Assembly: GCA_001972305.1 (NCBI GenBank)
Contig: BDDD01001367.1
Span: 62,001 to 126,000 of the forward strand
Source: Cephalotus follicularis
Taxonomy: Eukaryota; Streptophyta; Magnoliopsida; Oxalidales; Cephalotaceae
DNA: 64,000 bases
Direction: 5' to 3'
Below are positions 34,904-46,464 of the stretch, piece by piece; the first letter of the stretch is position 1, and each line of letters begins with the position of its first letter. The translations under genes were made by a program, and so were the position numbers. A model generated the notes under the pieces. It was not told the origin of the DNA, did no database searches, and saw only the letters and a program-made list of their open reading frames with translations.

Positions 34904-37143
34904 ATGTCGTGTAAGATTTATCTCCTTCTTTTCTGCTTGTTCTTTTTCCTCTTTATTTATTAACCATGCAAATTTACATGCATGCATTAATACATCTACT
35001 TCTTATTATTACTAATAACAACACATACATTGCCTTCTTTGGTTCTTGAGAAAGTAAAAAAAAAACAGTAGAAGAGAAAAAAGAAAAATTTTTGTTAGCA
35101 AATCTCTTCTTTTCTTGTTATAACATGAAGTATGGAATTAATTTTATTCTGTTTGATTCTCGAGAACTTTACCAAAAAAGGGTTGGCCTAATATAATTAC
35201 AACTATCCAAGATGATCACCCCCAGAAAAAAACCAAATATATTCCTTGCTTATCTAGTTGAGAATGTTGATGTGCTAGCATTCTCTGTTCAATTGACGAT
35301 AAACTTGGAGAAAGAACGGAAATGTGACATTTAAGTCTCTGTGGTTGGGCTATTTTCTTTTCCTGGTTAAAAATTTAAAGGAGAAAAGTGGCAATGTATA
35401 AATTTTGCTACCAAGAAAGCAAGGAAGATCTAGGAAAATGAAGGGTATCACTAGGTTTGTATCGATTTCCAGATACAGTTTGCAGGTCCCATTTTCGTTA
35501 TCTACTCTTCTTGGAAAGAAAAATTTTAATGCGTCCAAGCCAATCACTTTGAGCTCTGCATTTTACCATAGTTTGCTCCTTTAGTCTGCTGAGAAACAAA
35601 GGAATTGAACAAAAAATAACTATGGGATTTTATGAGAATTTTTTCATGGTTTCATATCTTTTTATTTCATATAGTCAACTTTTCCTCCACTTTCTAGCTA
35701 ACGGAAGGAAAGTTCTACAGGGATTACATGGGTTACGATGAACTAGAACAAAGACAAGAAAAAGAAAATAGGGAAAATAGAGCATGGGAAGGCATAGAAA
35801 GAGTAGATGGCAAGGACATTTGTGCCATAGCTGATAGATTTCAGTGCGTGACCATCCACAAGGATGGAACCAGCAAAAAAGGTGAAACCCAAAGAATTTA
35901 CCTCCAATTTCTTTTCCCCTCTATATAGTGATAACAAGTGGTTACTAAAGGGAATTGGATGAATATTGTTATCTTTGCATGTGTTGGTTATGTTTGTGAA
36001 AAATCTGAATGCTTTGGAGCCCTTGTTCCAGTATTACATTGAAACTAATCTGTTAACCGACATTAATTTTACATCACTGTTAGTCAAATGAGGATGATTA
36101 TTTGATGTTCATATTGGAATATCACTATTATTAGATCATCAAATGGAATGCTATTTTACAGTAACATTTTAGTACATCAGTATGTTTATATGCACTGTGA
36201 CAAAGAAAGGCATATACTTGTTTTGGATATTGATTTGCTAATACCAAATATGGTTATCAGTTGATAAGCTCTCCTGGAAAAAGTATGCGCTGTGGAGGCA
36301 AAAACAGCAGAGAACAGCATCAAGGCTAGAGAAACAACTCAAGGCAAGGTGGGAACTTGAGGAGCGAATTGAGGAGCTATTGAACAGGTTCTATGCCCAT
36401 TACAACCAGACCATGGTGCCAACCCGACTCAAGCATGTGGCTCAACTCCTCGTCCCCAAATGGGCGGCACCCCAAGAGTTGGCACCCTTGTCCTGGCTCG
36501 GTGATTGGCGGCCCTCTGCCATTCTAGACCTTCTCCATGGCATGACACACTCCTCGTCATCCTCTTTATCAGACTCAACTGGCACAGATCAGCTCCTGTC
36601 ACAGCTTATTAGTGAGATACGCATTGAGGAGGCAATAATTGATGAGGAATTGGCTGAGATACAAGCAACGTGTGTACTCCATCTTCCCTTCTCTCCAGTG
36701 AACAAACAATCAGGTGCTGCTGCCTTGGATTGTGTTCAGAATGAATTCAAGAAGATCGGACATGTCATGACTAAGGCCCAACAAATCAGGTCAACTTCTG
36801 CTTGTTTGTACGTGGTTATTGGTGCTGTTTTTTGCTCCCATGTATAACCAGCCTTAGTAACTGATGAGAAACAATGTTAAATAACTACCAGAAATGTGAT
36901 TGTTATTGACTGCTGTGGGAATGTTTGTTTGACAGGTTCAAGGCATTGAAGATGGTGGTGAAGAAGGTACTAAACCCAACTGATGCAGCAGAGTTCTTCG
37001 TAGCATTTACAAGAGTTCAAGATGTAATACACCAGTATGCAAAGAAACTGAGTTCACAAAAGAGTCCAGTCATGGTGCCGGTTGCTCCAAAAACCCGGCT
37101 TGTCATTGGAAAAAAATCTGTCAGAAATAGTACAAGAAAGTAG
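34904..37143 (+). CDS. DOG1-domain protein (TGA-type domain without bZIP), 3 exons
   Basis: Proposed exons are 34904-34910 (ATG TCG T), 36261-36789 and 36936-37143, totalling 744 nt (247 aa plus TAG). The body reads KLSWKKYALWRQKQQRTASR, then FYAHYNQTMVPTRLKHVAQL, LAPLSWLGDWRPSAILDLLH and IRIEEAIIDEELAEIQATCV. It ends with FKALKMVVKKVLNPTDAAEF. This is the DOG1/TGA C-terminal domain (W-L-G-D-W-R-P-S signature) without a DNA-binding bZIP. Proteins of this class act in seed dormancy, pollen or stress signalling, and I cannot say which applies here. The 7-nt first coding exon is forced by phase: exon 2 must start at 36261 because an in-frame TAA lies at 36239, and only the ATG at 34904 leaves one base at the GTAAGA donor. 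The 1350-nt intron could hide another small exon. Confidence 0.75.
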
Positions 37144-37734
37144 AGAAGTTTATCCTAGTAACTATTGTTACAATCATATGACCAGGTTGACAAGTTCACT
37201 CTCTGCTGTTGTAGGAAGATTTTGTATGATATGTTTAGGCTTTAGTTTGTAGGACACAAATGTCTCCTCCAATCAGTGTAAGGAAACTCAAATAGATTGC
37301 ACATTTTCTTCCTATTCTTTTGCCCAATAAAGTGAGTATCCATTCAGGTTTGCATTTAGAATCATATGTCATCAGTAATAGAACTATATATCAATAGAGT
37401 TACTTCTCTATGCATGATATCAGATCATTTTATCAATATTGAAAGAAAAGAAGTTCGTTTTTCTTTTTGACTGGTTTAGTGAGTGATCAACTTCTCACTC
37501 AATATTTAGCAATATCCGTTTCTTTAATATCCCAACCACATCATTTAAATGCCTTCAAATACGCAGCCTTGCATGCTAGAGTTGGCATCCTAATCTTTTA
37601 ACATGTTATATGCATTAGTCATGAGCATGAACATGCAATATGATTGCAAAAAATTCAACTTGTTGAGATCTGTCAACATTTTTTTTTTGTCAATAATGAA
37701 AAAATAAAGAGCCAGCATCTTAAGTAATAAAATA
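37144..37734. other. 3' flank of the DOG1-domain gene
   Basis: AT-rich 3' UTR-like and intergenic sequence. An AATAAA-type signal lies near 37326. No gene is seen. Confidence 0.45.
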
Positions 37735-38052
37735 CTAACCGACATAGTTATCAGAACTGGATTGGTTATCGGTTAAGGTTTCGGACTAATGAGTCAATGG
37801 TCCAACTGATAAATTAATAGGTCAATTAATAAATTACTTTAAAAATAAAAAAAAACTTTAATTCGGTCAGTTCGATGTGATTCAGACTGGTCTGACTGGT
37901 CAAGGTCAGTCTCAAGTCACCGATCTAACCAGATTGACCGGGTCGACATTGAGTTGACTGTTCAAACGCTTTGATGATTGACTCGGACGGATTCATTGGT
38001 TCATTGGTCAAACCGACCAGCTTGGTCTAAGTTAAATAACTATGCTAGCCAA
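37735..38052. mobile_element. Candidate hAT-like MITE
   Basis: A segment of about 302 bp (37743-38044) starts CATAGTTATC and ends ATAACTATG, which are inverted copies. It is flanked by CTAACCGA and CTAGCCAA, which match at 6 of 8 positions with both differences transitions, as expected for an aged 8-bp hAT target duplication. The interior is rich in GGTC and GACC motifs (GACTGGTCTGACTGGTCAAG) and has no ORF. Confidence 0.5.
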
Positions 38053-40300
38053 GGGGGCTGCCGTACCTTCATCTACACAAAAAACTGGATTCATGCAACA
38101 CTAGCTATGCAGGCATGAGCTGCACATTTTTATTCCCTTTTCTTGGCTGACAAGTGACAATAATAACCTAAATCGTGGAAAAGAAATTGACTTCAAGTTA
38201 CTATTGAAATATGTTGCTCTTCTTTTCGAGATTTCTTCAACTATTAGATCATGAATGCCTATATTTTTTTGCTATTGTCAAAACTCCATTTATGGACACT
38301 TGTGCAAAGACGAAACCAGGATTTTTGTTTACCTGGGACAATTTTTGAAATATTTCTTCATCACAACGAGAACCTTACAGACAAATTTATTATATAAAAA
38401 TAAAATGGTATTCAATGTTATAGACGTTTCCAATAACTCTCAATAGTAGATATTGACGTGATTCAATTAAGCATTTTAATACACACATTAAATGTAATAA
38501 TATTATCAAGCAATATTGAAATCACGATTCAAAGAAATCCAACTTAAATGAATATAATTAAAGAGTATAACAAAATTATTATTACCATTTAAAATATTCA
38601 TATCCATATAATTGTAAACAAGAAAAAATAATTTAAAATTAATGTCGTGGCTTAAATTAGCTTAAAGACGACAAATCGATAAAAAAATATGATTTTTTTT
38701 TCATTGAGTAAAAGTAAAACAAAACACTCTCATGTTGGACATAAGCCTTATAACTTACTTAAAAATAATAAAATATAAAAACATATAGATTTTTAAAAAT
38801 TTTATATCATACAAATTGAAAAACATGTCGAATTTTGCTATAATAGGTCGTTTGATATGTTGTAATATTAAGGAGAATATGTGAGATGCCAGTGTATGTA
38901 TAAATATAAATCTATTTAATATATCACTATATAAAAATATTTGGTTATCTAAATTTTTACTATAGTATTATATCAGTTAAAACATTCATACAAAATATTT
39001 AAATAAAATAAAATAAAATTCAATTTAAAGAGTATATCAGATAAGGGTTATCAGAAATACTCTCGTAACAAACAATCCTAAATAAAATAAAAAACAATGA
39101 AAAAAAATGTGTGCATACGTCGCATGTATAATATGTCGTAATGTCTCCGTATAATTAGACTAATCAAACATGCCATAAACTCGTTAGGGTGCACATAACT
39201 TGGACACGTTGGTAATATTATGCTATTAATTATTTCTTATTAAATTTAGACCGGTCAGTTATACGTATAGATTCCATAAGATACATAAATGAGTCTTTCA
39301 CAAGTCTTCTCATCAAATATTAATTTAATTTTTTTGGAACCAAAACAAATCATATTATGGTTTTGAGAAACAAATTGTCAATCAATTTTAAACTTTTTGA
39401 AAGTGTATTTGTCTTGCAATCATGACATTGCCAAAATCTAAAAGAAAATATTTTAATGTCTCATCAAGGGGCATGAAAGCAGCCCGACTTTCAACATTGA
39501 TTAGCAAAGGATGGTATCATCAGTCTAATAATGTGAACCACGACTTAGAGATAAGTTTACTTTTCTCACTTAATCATGCAAACAAGCAACTGTTTTTAAA
39601 CTCCTCTTTGTTTCTTTTTTCTTTTCTTTCCTTTTATTAAGATAACAGCATTGCCATTAAGATAACTAGATACAAAATATACCAAAAAGGAGGAGCAAAA
39701 CAATGCGTAATCTTACACAGTGCATGGCTAAAGTCTCATTGCTCTAATTTCCTACCTAAACACATGGAGTGATCTTAAATCTAGTTAAAACCCAAAAGAA
39801 AAATTTAACAAAATGAGAAGAATTCTAATTCCCCTATTTTGTTGTGCAATGTTCACATCAACTTTACTACGTGGGCTTCAAGTTTGCTCAAATAGGCCTA
39901 TTAAAGTAAATTCACATGGGTGTCAAGCCCGATATCTAAACCCAAATATCCCACTTCACTTTGACATGTATTACAAAAATCACTGTTAATCGTGTCCATA
40001 TAGTCAGTGCATAAGACAGATGGTTTATTTAACAAATAATATACAGTATTAATTAGTTAATTGTTCAAATAACCTTTGGTCCTCAAAGAAAAACATCTAA
40101 TAACTTTATCATTGTATAAGAAACAATCACTCTACCATGGCAATTGGCCATTCACTACCTCGCGATAAAGTCCAAAATTCTCTCGTACATTTTTCGTGAA
40201 TGACCAAATATTGTTTGGGTAAGTTGGTTCTAGAATTGTCGATTTCACCTCCAAAGTCTAGTCTAGGACATTTTTTGTTTAAACACATGACAGAAGATCA
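38053..40300. other. Gene-free AT-rich stretch
   Basis: There are no convincing coding frames. 38846-39085 resembles degenerate MITE sequence (TAGGTCGTTTGATATG, with a rough inverted end ACAAACAATCCTA), but the ends match poorly. Short ORFs here show no family motif. Confidence 0.5.
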
Positions 40301-40610
40301 TTGTTCAAAAATCAAAACTTTTCATATCTCCTAATACCTCTTAGAGGCAAAAATAAAATCTGATGTGCGCTAAGTTGAATATCCCTATAAATACAAATCT
40401 GGTTAAGTACCTTGGTTTCAATCTACTTTATAATGGCAATAATTCTCTACGTTTTCCTCAATTCTGAATCAAGTTCAGTCCAAACTCGTTGGATGGAAGT
40501 TTAATCTGTTGTCCATGGCAGGTAGAATAACTCTTATAATTTCAGTAACTTTTGCTATACCGAATCACCACATGCAAGTTCTTCTCCTCCAAGTCTAATC
40601 CAACACTTCT
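40301..40610 (+). pseudogene. LINE ORF2 remnant (end of the reverse transcriptase region), left half
   Basis: Plus-strand frames read KSKLFISPNTS, then NIPINTNLVKYLGFNLLYNG, then NQVQSKLVGWKFNLLSMAGR and ITLIISVTFAIPNHHMQ. Plant LINEs have the order NLGKYLGVPLL, RVQ.KL..WK...LS.AGR, TL..SV..AIP.Y.MQ at the end of the RT. Stops and frameshifts are present. The copia element at 40.6 kb cuts in just after this point. Confidence 0.75.
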
Positions 40611-40808
40611 TTAACTTACCTATTTGGGTATCTAATTAATATATTTTAATATAAGTCTAATAAGTAAAAACTTAAAACTTGAGTCTATCTGGATTAGAAC
40701 TCATAATAAGGTAAAACTTAGTATAAATATAAGTGTGTGTTAGTTGGAGGTAACACTGTGGAGTATTTCAAACTTGATTGTAATGCTTCAAGCCGTAAAA
40801 TCTTGAAG
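40611..40808 (+). repeat. 5' LTR of copia-1
   Basis: It shares TTGGGTATCTAATTAATAT, then TTTTAATATAAG, GACTTGAGTCTATCTGGA in changed form, and AGTATAAATATAAGTGT with 46182-46410. The TATAAATATAA run is the probable TATA region. The TG start is lost and the 3' end differs from the other copy. Confidence 0.7.
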
Positions 40809-40899
40809 AATTATCAGAGTGTTTTTTCTGATTTTGAGAGATTATGGGTGAGTAGTGGATGGTCAATTTGACTGTTCCACGATAGGGGCAGTTTGGTCA

Positions 40900-41580
40900 T
40901 TATTCACGTCATGAGTAAAACGGTCCAAAAAGTCAACTTTTTGCTCCAGTCACCGTTTGAGGCAAACGAGGTACGGATCTTGGGTGCATCGACGAGAGGA
41001 ATCTGCTGGTGGTGTTGGTTTTCTGAACCGGTGCCGGAATCGTCCGAAAAAGCTTCCTAAAGCGTCGGAAAGCCGCAATCTTTGAGCACTTTTTCCAGCC
41101 GCCTCCATTGACGTCAGGATCTCGGACCGGTCGGGTTGAACTCGTCGTTCCACGGTCGTTCTTTCCCAGGCGGTGCGGTGTCGAACCGTGGCCGGACGGA
41201 GGAGATATCTGGTGAAGCCGCCGCTGTTAGACTTGTTTTTCCGGCCACTGGTGAGGTCGGGTCAGGCAGAGGAGGGTCGCGGTCAACTCCTGGCGTTCCG
41301 TCGCTCCGTTGGTGAGGTCGGTGTCTCCTGTCATCGCCGGAATCGCCGTTTTCCTTCTTGCAGTGGAACCGGCTGCGTTGAAGACGAAGAGAAGCGGGAG
41401 CGTGGCGTACACGCGCGCGTGGCAGAGACTGTTGGTTCCAGCGCGTGAGGCACACGCGCGGCAGCGTGAGAGTGGTACAGTTTACTGTTTTTTCAGACTT
41501 TGAGGCTCCGTTTGGTTGCTGTTTCTGCTGAAAATTCAGGCGCACTCGTTCTAATTATTATTTAATCTATTTATTTGCTG
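40900..41580 (+). other. GC-rich leader of copia-1 (possible captured sequence)
   Basis: This stretch of about 650 bp is far richer in G and C and in CpG than its surroundings, with recurring CCGG(T/C), GGTGAGGTCGG and ACGCGCG motifs. Long ORFs occur on both strands, as expected from GC bias, but none resembles a known family. It lies between the LTR and the gag start at 41583. Confidence 0.5.
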
Positions 41581-41582
41581 AA

Positions 41583-42122
41583 ATGGATAAATATATTCCT
41601 GTTGATATGGTTAAATTACAATCGTTTGGTGGGTCGGAGTACAACGTTTGGAGGCGTAAGACTCAATTCGGGTTGAAATCCAATATGATATTTTATACTG
41701 TTTTGAGTACTTTTTCTGACACTACTGAAGATGTTTCTGAATCTCAATGGTTAAGTGATGAAGACTACTGTAGAGACTACTTGTTGAATCGTTTATCAGA
41801 CCGTCTTGCAGACACCTATAGTGAGTTTAAGACTGCTAAGGAAATATGAGACAATTTAGACGCTCAATTCTGAAAAGAGGAGGAGCTATCCAAATCTCAT
41901 CTAATGGATAAGTTCTTCGATTTCACGTTCCGTGAGGACATGGAAATCACTCCTCAAGTAACTGATTTCGAGAATTTGAGGTCAAAGATGAACAATAAGA
42001 ATATTGGTGAGCCTAGTGCTGACACACTACAGAAAGAAGCTCACATGCTAGTGGGCAAGTCTGAGCCTCGCAACTTTATCGCAATGATGAACGATGGCAG
42101 GGCCAGCGCTTCTTCAGAGTGA
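41583..42122 (+). pseudogene. Copia-1 gag remnant
   Basis: MDKYIPVDMVKLQSFGGSEY, then VWRRKTQFGLKSNMIFYTVL, a typical plant copia gag start (L..F.G..Y..W). There are stops at TGA 41847-41849 (KEI-stop-DNLDAQF, expected W) and after DAQF. After LMDKFFDFTFREDM the zinc knuckle is missing, so the gag-protease junction was probably deleted. Confidence 0.8.
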
Positions 42123-43370
42123 TGGTTAGACACTGGAGCTATTTGTCATGCAATCAATAATAAGAGTCTCCTAACAGAGGTCATTGTTACGAAAGAGACT
42201 GTTACAGTGGCTAGTGGGGCCGAGGCACTCGTGACTCACACCGGTACTGTAAACCTAGTCCTTTCTTCAGGTAATTTTTTTACTTTAAATAATGTTAAAT
42301 TTGTACATTTGCTTAATAAGAATTTAATTTCTATTAGTCTTTTAGACAAAGCTGGCATGTGCACTTATTTTATGAACGGTAGAGTAACTTTATCTGTTAA
42401 TTCTGTTTATTTTGGTTGTGCATTTCTGATTGATGGTATGTATAGGTTGAGTTTAGCTAATGAAACTATATGCCATGTAAATTCAACTTTAATTGATCCT
42501 AAGTTATTACACAATAGACTTGGCCATGTGAATTACAGAAAAATGCTTCAATTGGCTAAAACTCATAATATACCATTAAATACTTCCATTCGATTTAACA
42601 GATGTGAAGTGTGTGCTTAGACTAAGATCACTAGAAAACCTTTTCAGTCGGTTTCTAGGAGTACACAACTTCTTGAATTGATACATTCTGACTTATGTGA
42701 TTTCAAAAATTTCACAACTCGTGGAGGTCGGAAGTATCTAATTACTTTCATAGACGATTTTTTAAGATATTGTCATGTTTATCTGTTGAAATCGAAGGAC
42801 GAAGCTTTTGACAAGTTTAGAATTTTCAAAAATCGTGTTGAAAATCAATTAAACTTGAAAATTAAAAGGTTTAGGAGTGATAGAGGAGGAGAATACACAA
42901 TGACAGAGTTCAAGGAATTATATGCCTCTCAGGGTATAATACTTGAAACTACTGCTCCTTACTCACCTCAATCAAATGGCATAGTTGAACGTAAGAACGT
43001 GACGTTAACTGAAATGTTAAACTCTATGTTATTAACAGCTAGCATGCCTACTTCCTACTGGGGGGAAGCAGTTTTAACTGCTAATCACATCCTGAATAGA
43101 ATGCTACACTCTAAGTTAAATTCAATTCCTTATGAATTATGGCATAAACATCCTTGTAGATATGACACTTTCAAGACTTGGGGCTATATAGCTTATGTAC
43201 GCATACAAGACCCTAGAAGACCTAAGGTGGGAACTCGAACCAACACTTGTGTGTACCTAGGTTGCGCAGAAAATAGTGCTGCAAACAGGTTTTTAGATCT
43301 ATCTACCAATGCGATTATAGAATCTTGAGATGCTATTTTCTTTGAGGATAAGTTCCTAAGAGACCACGGT
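42123..43370 (+). pseudogene. Copia-1 protease end, GAG-pre-integrase and integrase
   Basis: WLDTGAICHA (42126-42155) is the protease active site. LLHNRLGHVNYRKMLQLAK is the GAG-pre-integrase domain, followed by HSDLCDFKNFTTRGGRKYLI and FIDDFLRYCHVYLLKSKDEA, then the integrase DDE-type core RFRSDRGGEYTM and APYSPQSNGIVERKN. Stops at 42618-42620 (TAG for Q) and 43326-43328 (TGA for R) interrupt it. Confidence 0.88.
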
Positions 43371-45055
43371 TTGACTGTACCTGGCTATACAGCCAAGGTT
43401 AGCGAATCTGAAATTGGTCCTCCTGAAACTAGTTCCACATTGATTCGTGCATCAGTACCTGTGAGAGTATCTACAAGAAATAGAGTACCCAAGAGTTTTG
43501 GTGAGGACTTCGTCACTTCCCATTTGGAGGATGATCCATCTTCCTACAAGGAAGCTATTAGATCTGGGGACTCTTTGTTATGGGCAGAAGCCATTGATGA
43601 TGAAATGAGCTATCTGTTGCAAAATCACACATGACAGCTAGTTGATTTGCCAAAAGGGGCTAAAACTGTGGGCTGCAAGTGGGTTTTGAAGAAGAAACTT
43701 AATAGTGATGGATCAATAGCTCGGTATAAAGCACGTTTAGTAGCTAAGGACTATACACAACAGAGCGGGATCGACTTTTTTGATGTCTATTCACCTGTGT
43801 GTCATCTATCCACTATACGTATTCTTATTGCTTTGGCATCTGTTGAGCACTATGTGGTGCATCAAATGGATGTAAAGACAGTTTTCCTTAATGGAGAGTT
43901 TACTGAGGAAATCTACATGAACCAACCTGAGGGGTTTGTCATGGAAGGTTTAGAAAATAAGGTCTGTAAACTGAACAAATCGTTGTATGGTCTTAAACAA
44001 GCACCTAAATTGTGGCATCAAAAATTTGACAAAGTAGTAAAAAACCATAGTTTTCAGACTAGTTACTCGGATAAATGCCTTTACTATCGTTCTGTGTCAA
44101 ATAATGTTGCGATTATCTGCTTGTATGTAGACGACATGTTGATTCTTGGTTCCGATCTCTCTTTAGTGAGTGACGTGAAAACCACATTGGCGAAGGAATT
44201 TGCCATGACAGATCTTGGTGTGGTTAACACCATTCTTGGTATGAAAGTAAGTTTTGAACGGCAAGTCATCTCCCTTAGCCAGACTCATTACATTGAGCAA
44301 CTGCTTTCTACTTGGGGATACAGTGAGTGCAAACCTATTAAAACACCATGTGACTATAATACAAAACTGAGTCCTAATGACGGTGCCAGTGTGAATCAGT
44401 TAGAATATTCTAAACTGATTAGTAGTCTCATGTATGCTATGAGTTGCACTAGACCAGACATCGCCTTTACAGTTGGTATGCTGAGTCGTTTCACTAGTAA
44501 TCCTAGCAATGAGCATTGGGATGCCCTTACGAGGCTGGTGAGATACCTTAAAGGTACTAAAGATTATGCTCTATGCTATTCTAGTTATCCTCCTACTGTG
44601 GAAGGATATTCTGATGCCTCTTGGTGTTCAGATATTAGCGACAATAAGTCTAATAGTGGATATGTGTTCACTTTGGGTGGAGCTGCTATTACCTGGAAGT
44701 CCAAGAGACAGACTTGTATTGCATTATCGTCTATGGAGTCGGAACTTTATGCTCTAGTTTCTGCATGCGAAGAAGCAGAGTGGATAAAGAATCTAACTAT
44801 GGACATTCCATTGACCCGGCTAAAGATCAACTCTTTAATCGAGCTGCAATCCAAGTCGTCAAAAACTCACTCTTTAATTGTAAGAGGAGACATGTGAGAC
44901 TGAGACATGCATTGTTGAATTATCTTATAGAACGTGGGGTTATCACTTTGGTCGATGTGAGATCGAAGGATAATATGGCCAGTGCTCTCACAAAGGGTTT
45001 GAATAAAGATCAAATATTTAAAACAGTGGAGGAAATGAGGTTAAAGATTATGTAG
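43371..45055 (+). pseudogene. Copia-1 reverse transcriptase and RNase H
   Basis: The RT reads MPKGAKTVGCKWVLKKKLNS, then ARYKARLVAKDYTQQSGIDF, HQMDVKTVFLNGEFTEEIYM and the active site LYVDDMLILGSD. RNase H has YSDASWCSDISDNKSNSGYV and ALSSMESELYALVSACEEAE. A stop at 43632-43634 (TGA for W) precedes the RT. A frameshift near 44800 moves the RNase H end into another frame, which closes with LTKGLNKDQIFKTVEEM at 45055. The 43647-44897 frame (416 codons) is the longest intact piece. Confidence 0.9.
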
Positions 45056-46181
45056 ATGTGTCTTAACCTACATTCTTAATTGTTTTGAAATATCGAATCT
45101 TCCTTTGTTGGCCAAATATGATAGGCACTTGTTTATATGTTTCATCGATGCTTACGGTGATCGAAAGTCTGAGTGAATAGGTTGTCTCATTCTAAACTTG
45201 ATGAAGATAGCATATCTTACTTAAGATGTCCTGTTTAGGAAGGTTGTCTCATTCCAAACTTGATGATACAGCTTAACTAAATTTGGATAGTCCTCTTTGA
45301 TTAAATTATCCCATTCCAAACTTGATGTAAGACAATTTAGCCAAGAAGGATTAGATGACTGTGGCATTCCAAATTGAAACATGGAAATGGTTATTTGCGA
45401 AAGAAACCTGTTTTGGTCTTGTTCTTTATTGAAACTTGACAGTAATCGGTTCTTTACAAAATAAACTGTTTTGATCTTGTTCTTAATTGAAACTTGATAC
45501 TGATGCTTATGAGTTTGATATTGATGCTTTAATGACATTGATATATATTTTCAGCATGTTGATATGATGCTAAGTTCTTCTTGGTAGAACTAGACATTAT
45601 TATGGTAAATTACACAAATGATTGAATTCATTTTACATGAAATTCATATTTGGTGATTTATAGGTTATGGAGAAAATGGAAGAGCAAATATTGATTGAGA
45701 TCCTGACCAGGATGATCTATTTGATGAGTGATATCATCTTGAGTTGTGGAGTTTGTGGGGGATTTGTTATCTCTTTGCTACTGTAGAGACATTCCACCTG
45801 TTGTCCAGTTTATTATTTTAGTTCATTTTATTTATGAGACTATGATGCTTAGCTCATGTATTTGTGAGAACTATGGTCCATTTCGAGTTACCTTTACAGT
45901 TTTTGGATACTTCTGTTTGGTCCACATATACTTGAGACTTTATGCATATTTTTTTTTGTTTTTAGGCTGTTTCTAAAGCTCTTTATTTGAGACGATTTGA
46001 TTGAGCTTAGAACAAGTCTGAGATATTTGATTAGTCCATTTTATAATAAAATGCATCTTAGATAAATTCTATCTTGGATTGAATTATTTGAGAATTTTGA
46101 ATGTGGGTAATCCATATTTTGTTTGGACATCACACTGTCCACTGTATTGGTTTGTGCTATATGTAAAATATATGAGGAGAT
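45056..46181 (+). other. Non-coding 3' region of copia-1 with degenerate repeats
   Basis: 1.1 kb lies between the RNase H end and the 3' LTR. Related blocks TTGTCTCATTCTAAACTTGATG, TTGTCTCATTCCAAACTTGATG and TTATCCCATTCCAAACTTGATG begin near 45181, 45243 and 45305. A second pair (GTCTTGTTCTTTATTGAAACTTGA and a variant) follows at 45415-45500. No ORF of note was found. Confidence 0.6.
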
Positions 46182-46410
46182 TGTTAGAAACTTGGGTATC
46201 TAATTAATATGTTTTAATATAAGCCCAATAAGTGAAGGCCTAAGACTTGAGTCTATCTGGACTAGAACCCATAATAAGGTGAAACCCTAGTATAAATATA
46301 AGTGTACTAGCTAGAGACAATACTGCAGAGTATTCCAAACTTAATACAAATGGTGTAATACTTCAATTCATACACACTAACCTCTCTTAATACAGAATAA
46401 AACCTTAACA
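46182..46410 (+). repeat. 3' LTR of copia-1
   Basis: It starts TGTTAGAAACTTGGGTATC after a purine-rich run and ends near AAACCTTAACA, giving canonical TG and CA ends. It keeps G and C at positions where the 5' LTR has A and T. Confidence 0.75.
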
Positions 46411-46464
46411 TCTAGTTGCTTAAATCGAACAATAAGTCAATCATGTAGTCTAATCTACCTTGCA

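Larger units (their letters stand above)
40611..46410 (+). mobile_element. Decayed Ty1/copia LTR retrotransposon (copia-1)
   Basis: Two short LTRs (about 40611-40808 and 46182-46410) flank a long GC-rich leader, gag, integrase, RT and RNase H, in the copia order with integrase before RT. A primer-binding-like TTATCAGAG lies at 40813-40821, and a purine run TATGAGGAG precedes the 3' LTR. Several in-frame stops are transitions of W, Q or R codons. The element lies within a LINE remnant. The end of the 5' LTR is diverged, so its exact limits are uncertain. Confidence 0.85.

Noticed and set aside
34891-34914. ATG at 34891 as the start of the DOG1-domain protein
   Set aside because: Joined to the only usable acceptor (36260) it runs into TGA after seven codons. 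No donor leaves the single base that exon 2 needs in this frame.
35728-35928. 66-codon ORF inside the first DOG1-gene intron as an extra exon
   Set aside because: It has no family similarity, and I could not place splice sites that keep the frame with exon 2.
38846-39085. Possible MITE with TAGGTCGTTTG and inverted CAAACAATCCTA ends
   Set aside because: The end match is too poor and no clear target duplication was found. It resembles AT-rich sequence near 25290-25390 only loosely.
41114-41545. 143-codon minus-strand ORF and overlapping plus-strand ORFs in the copia-1 leader
   Set aside because: Open frames on both strands are expected in GC-rich DNA, and I see no domain or repeat pattern supporting a protein.
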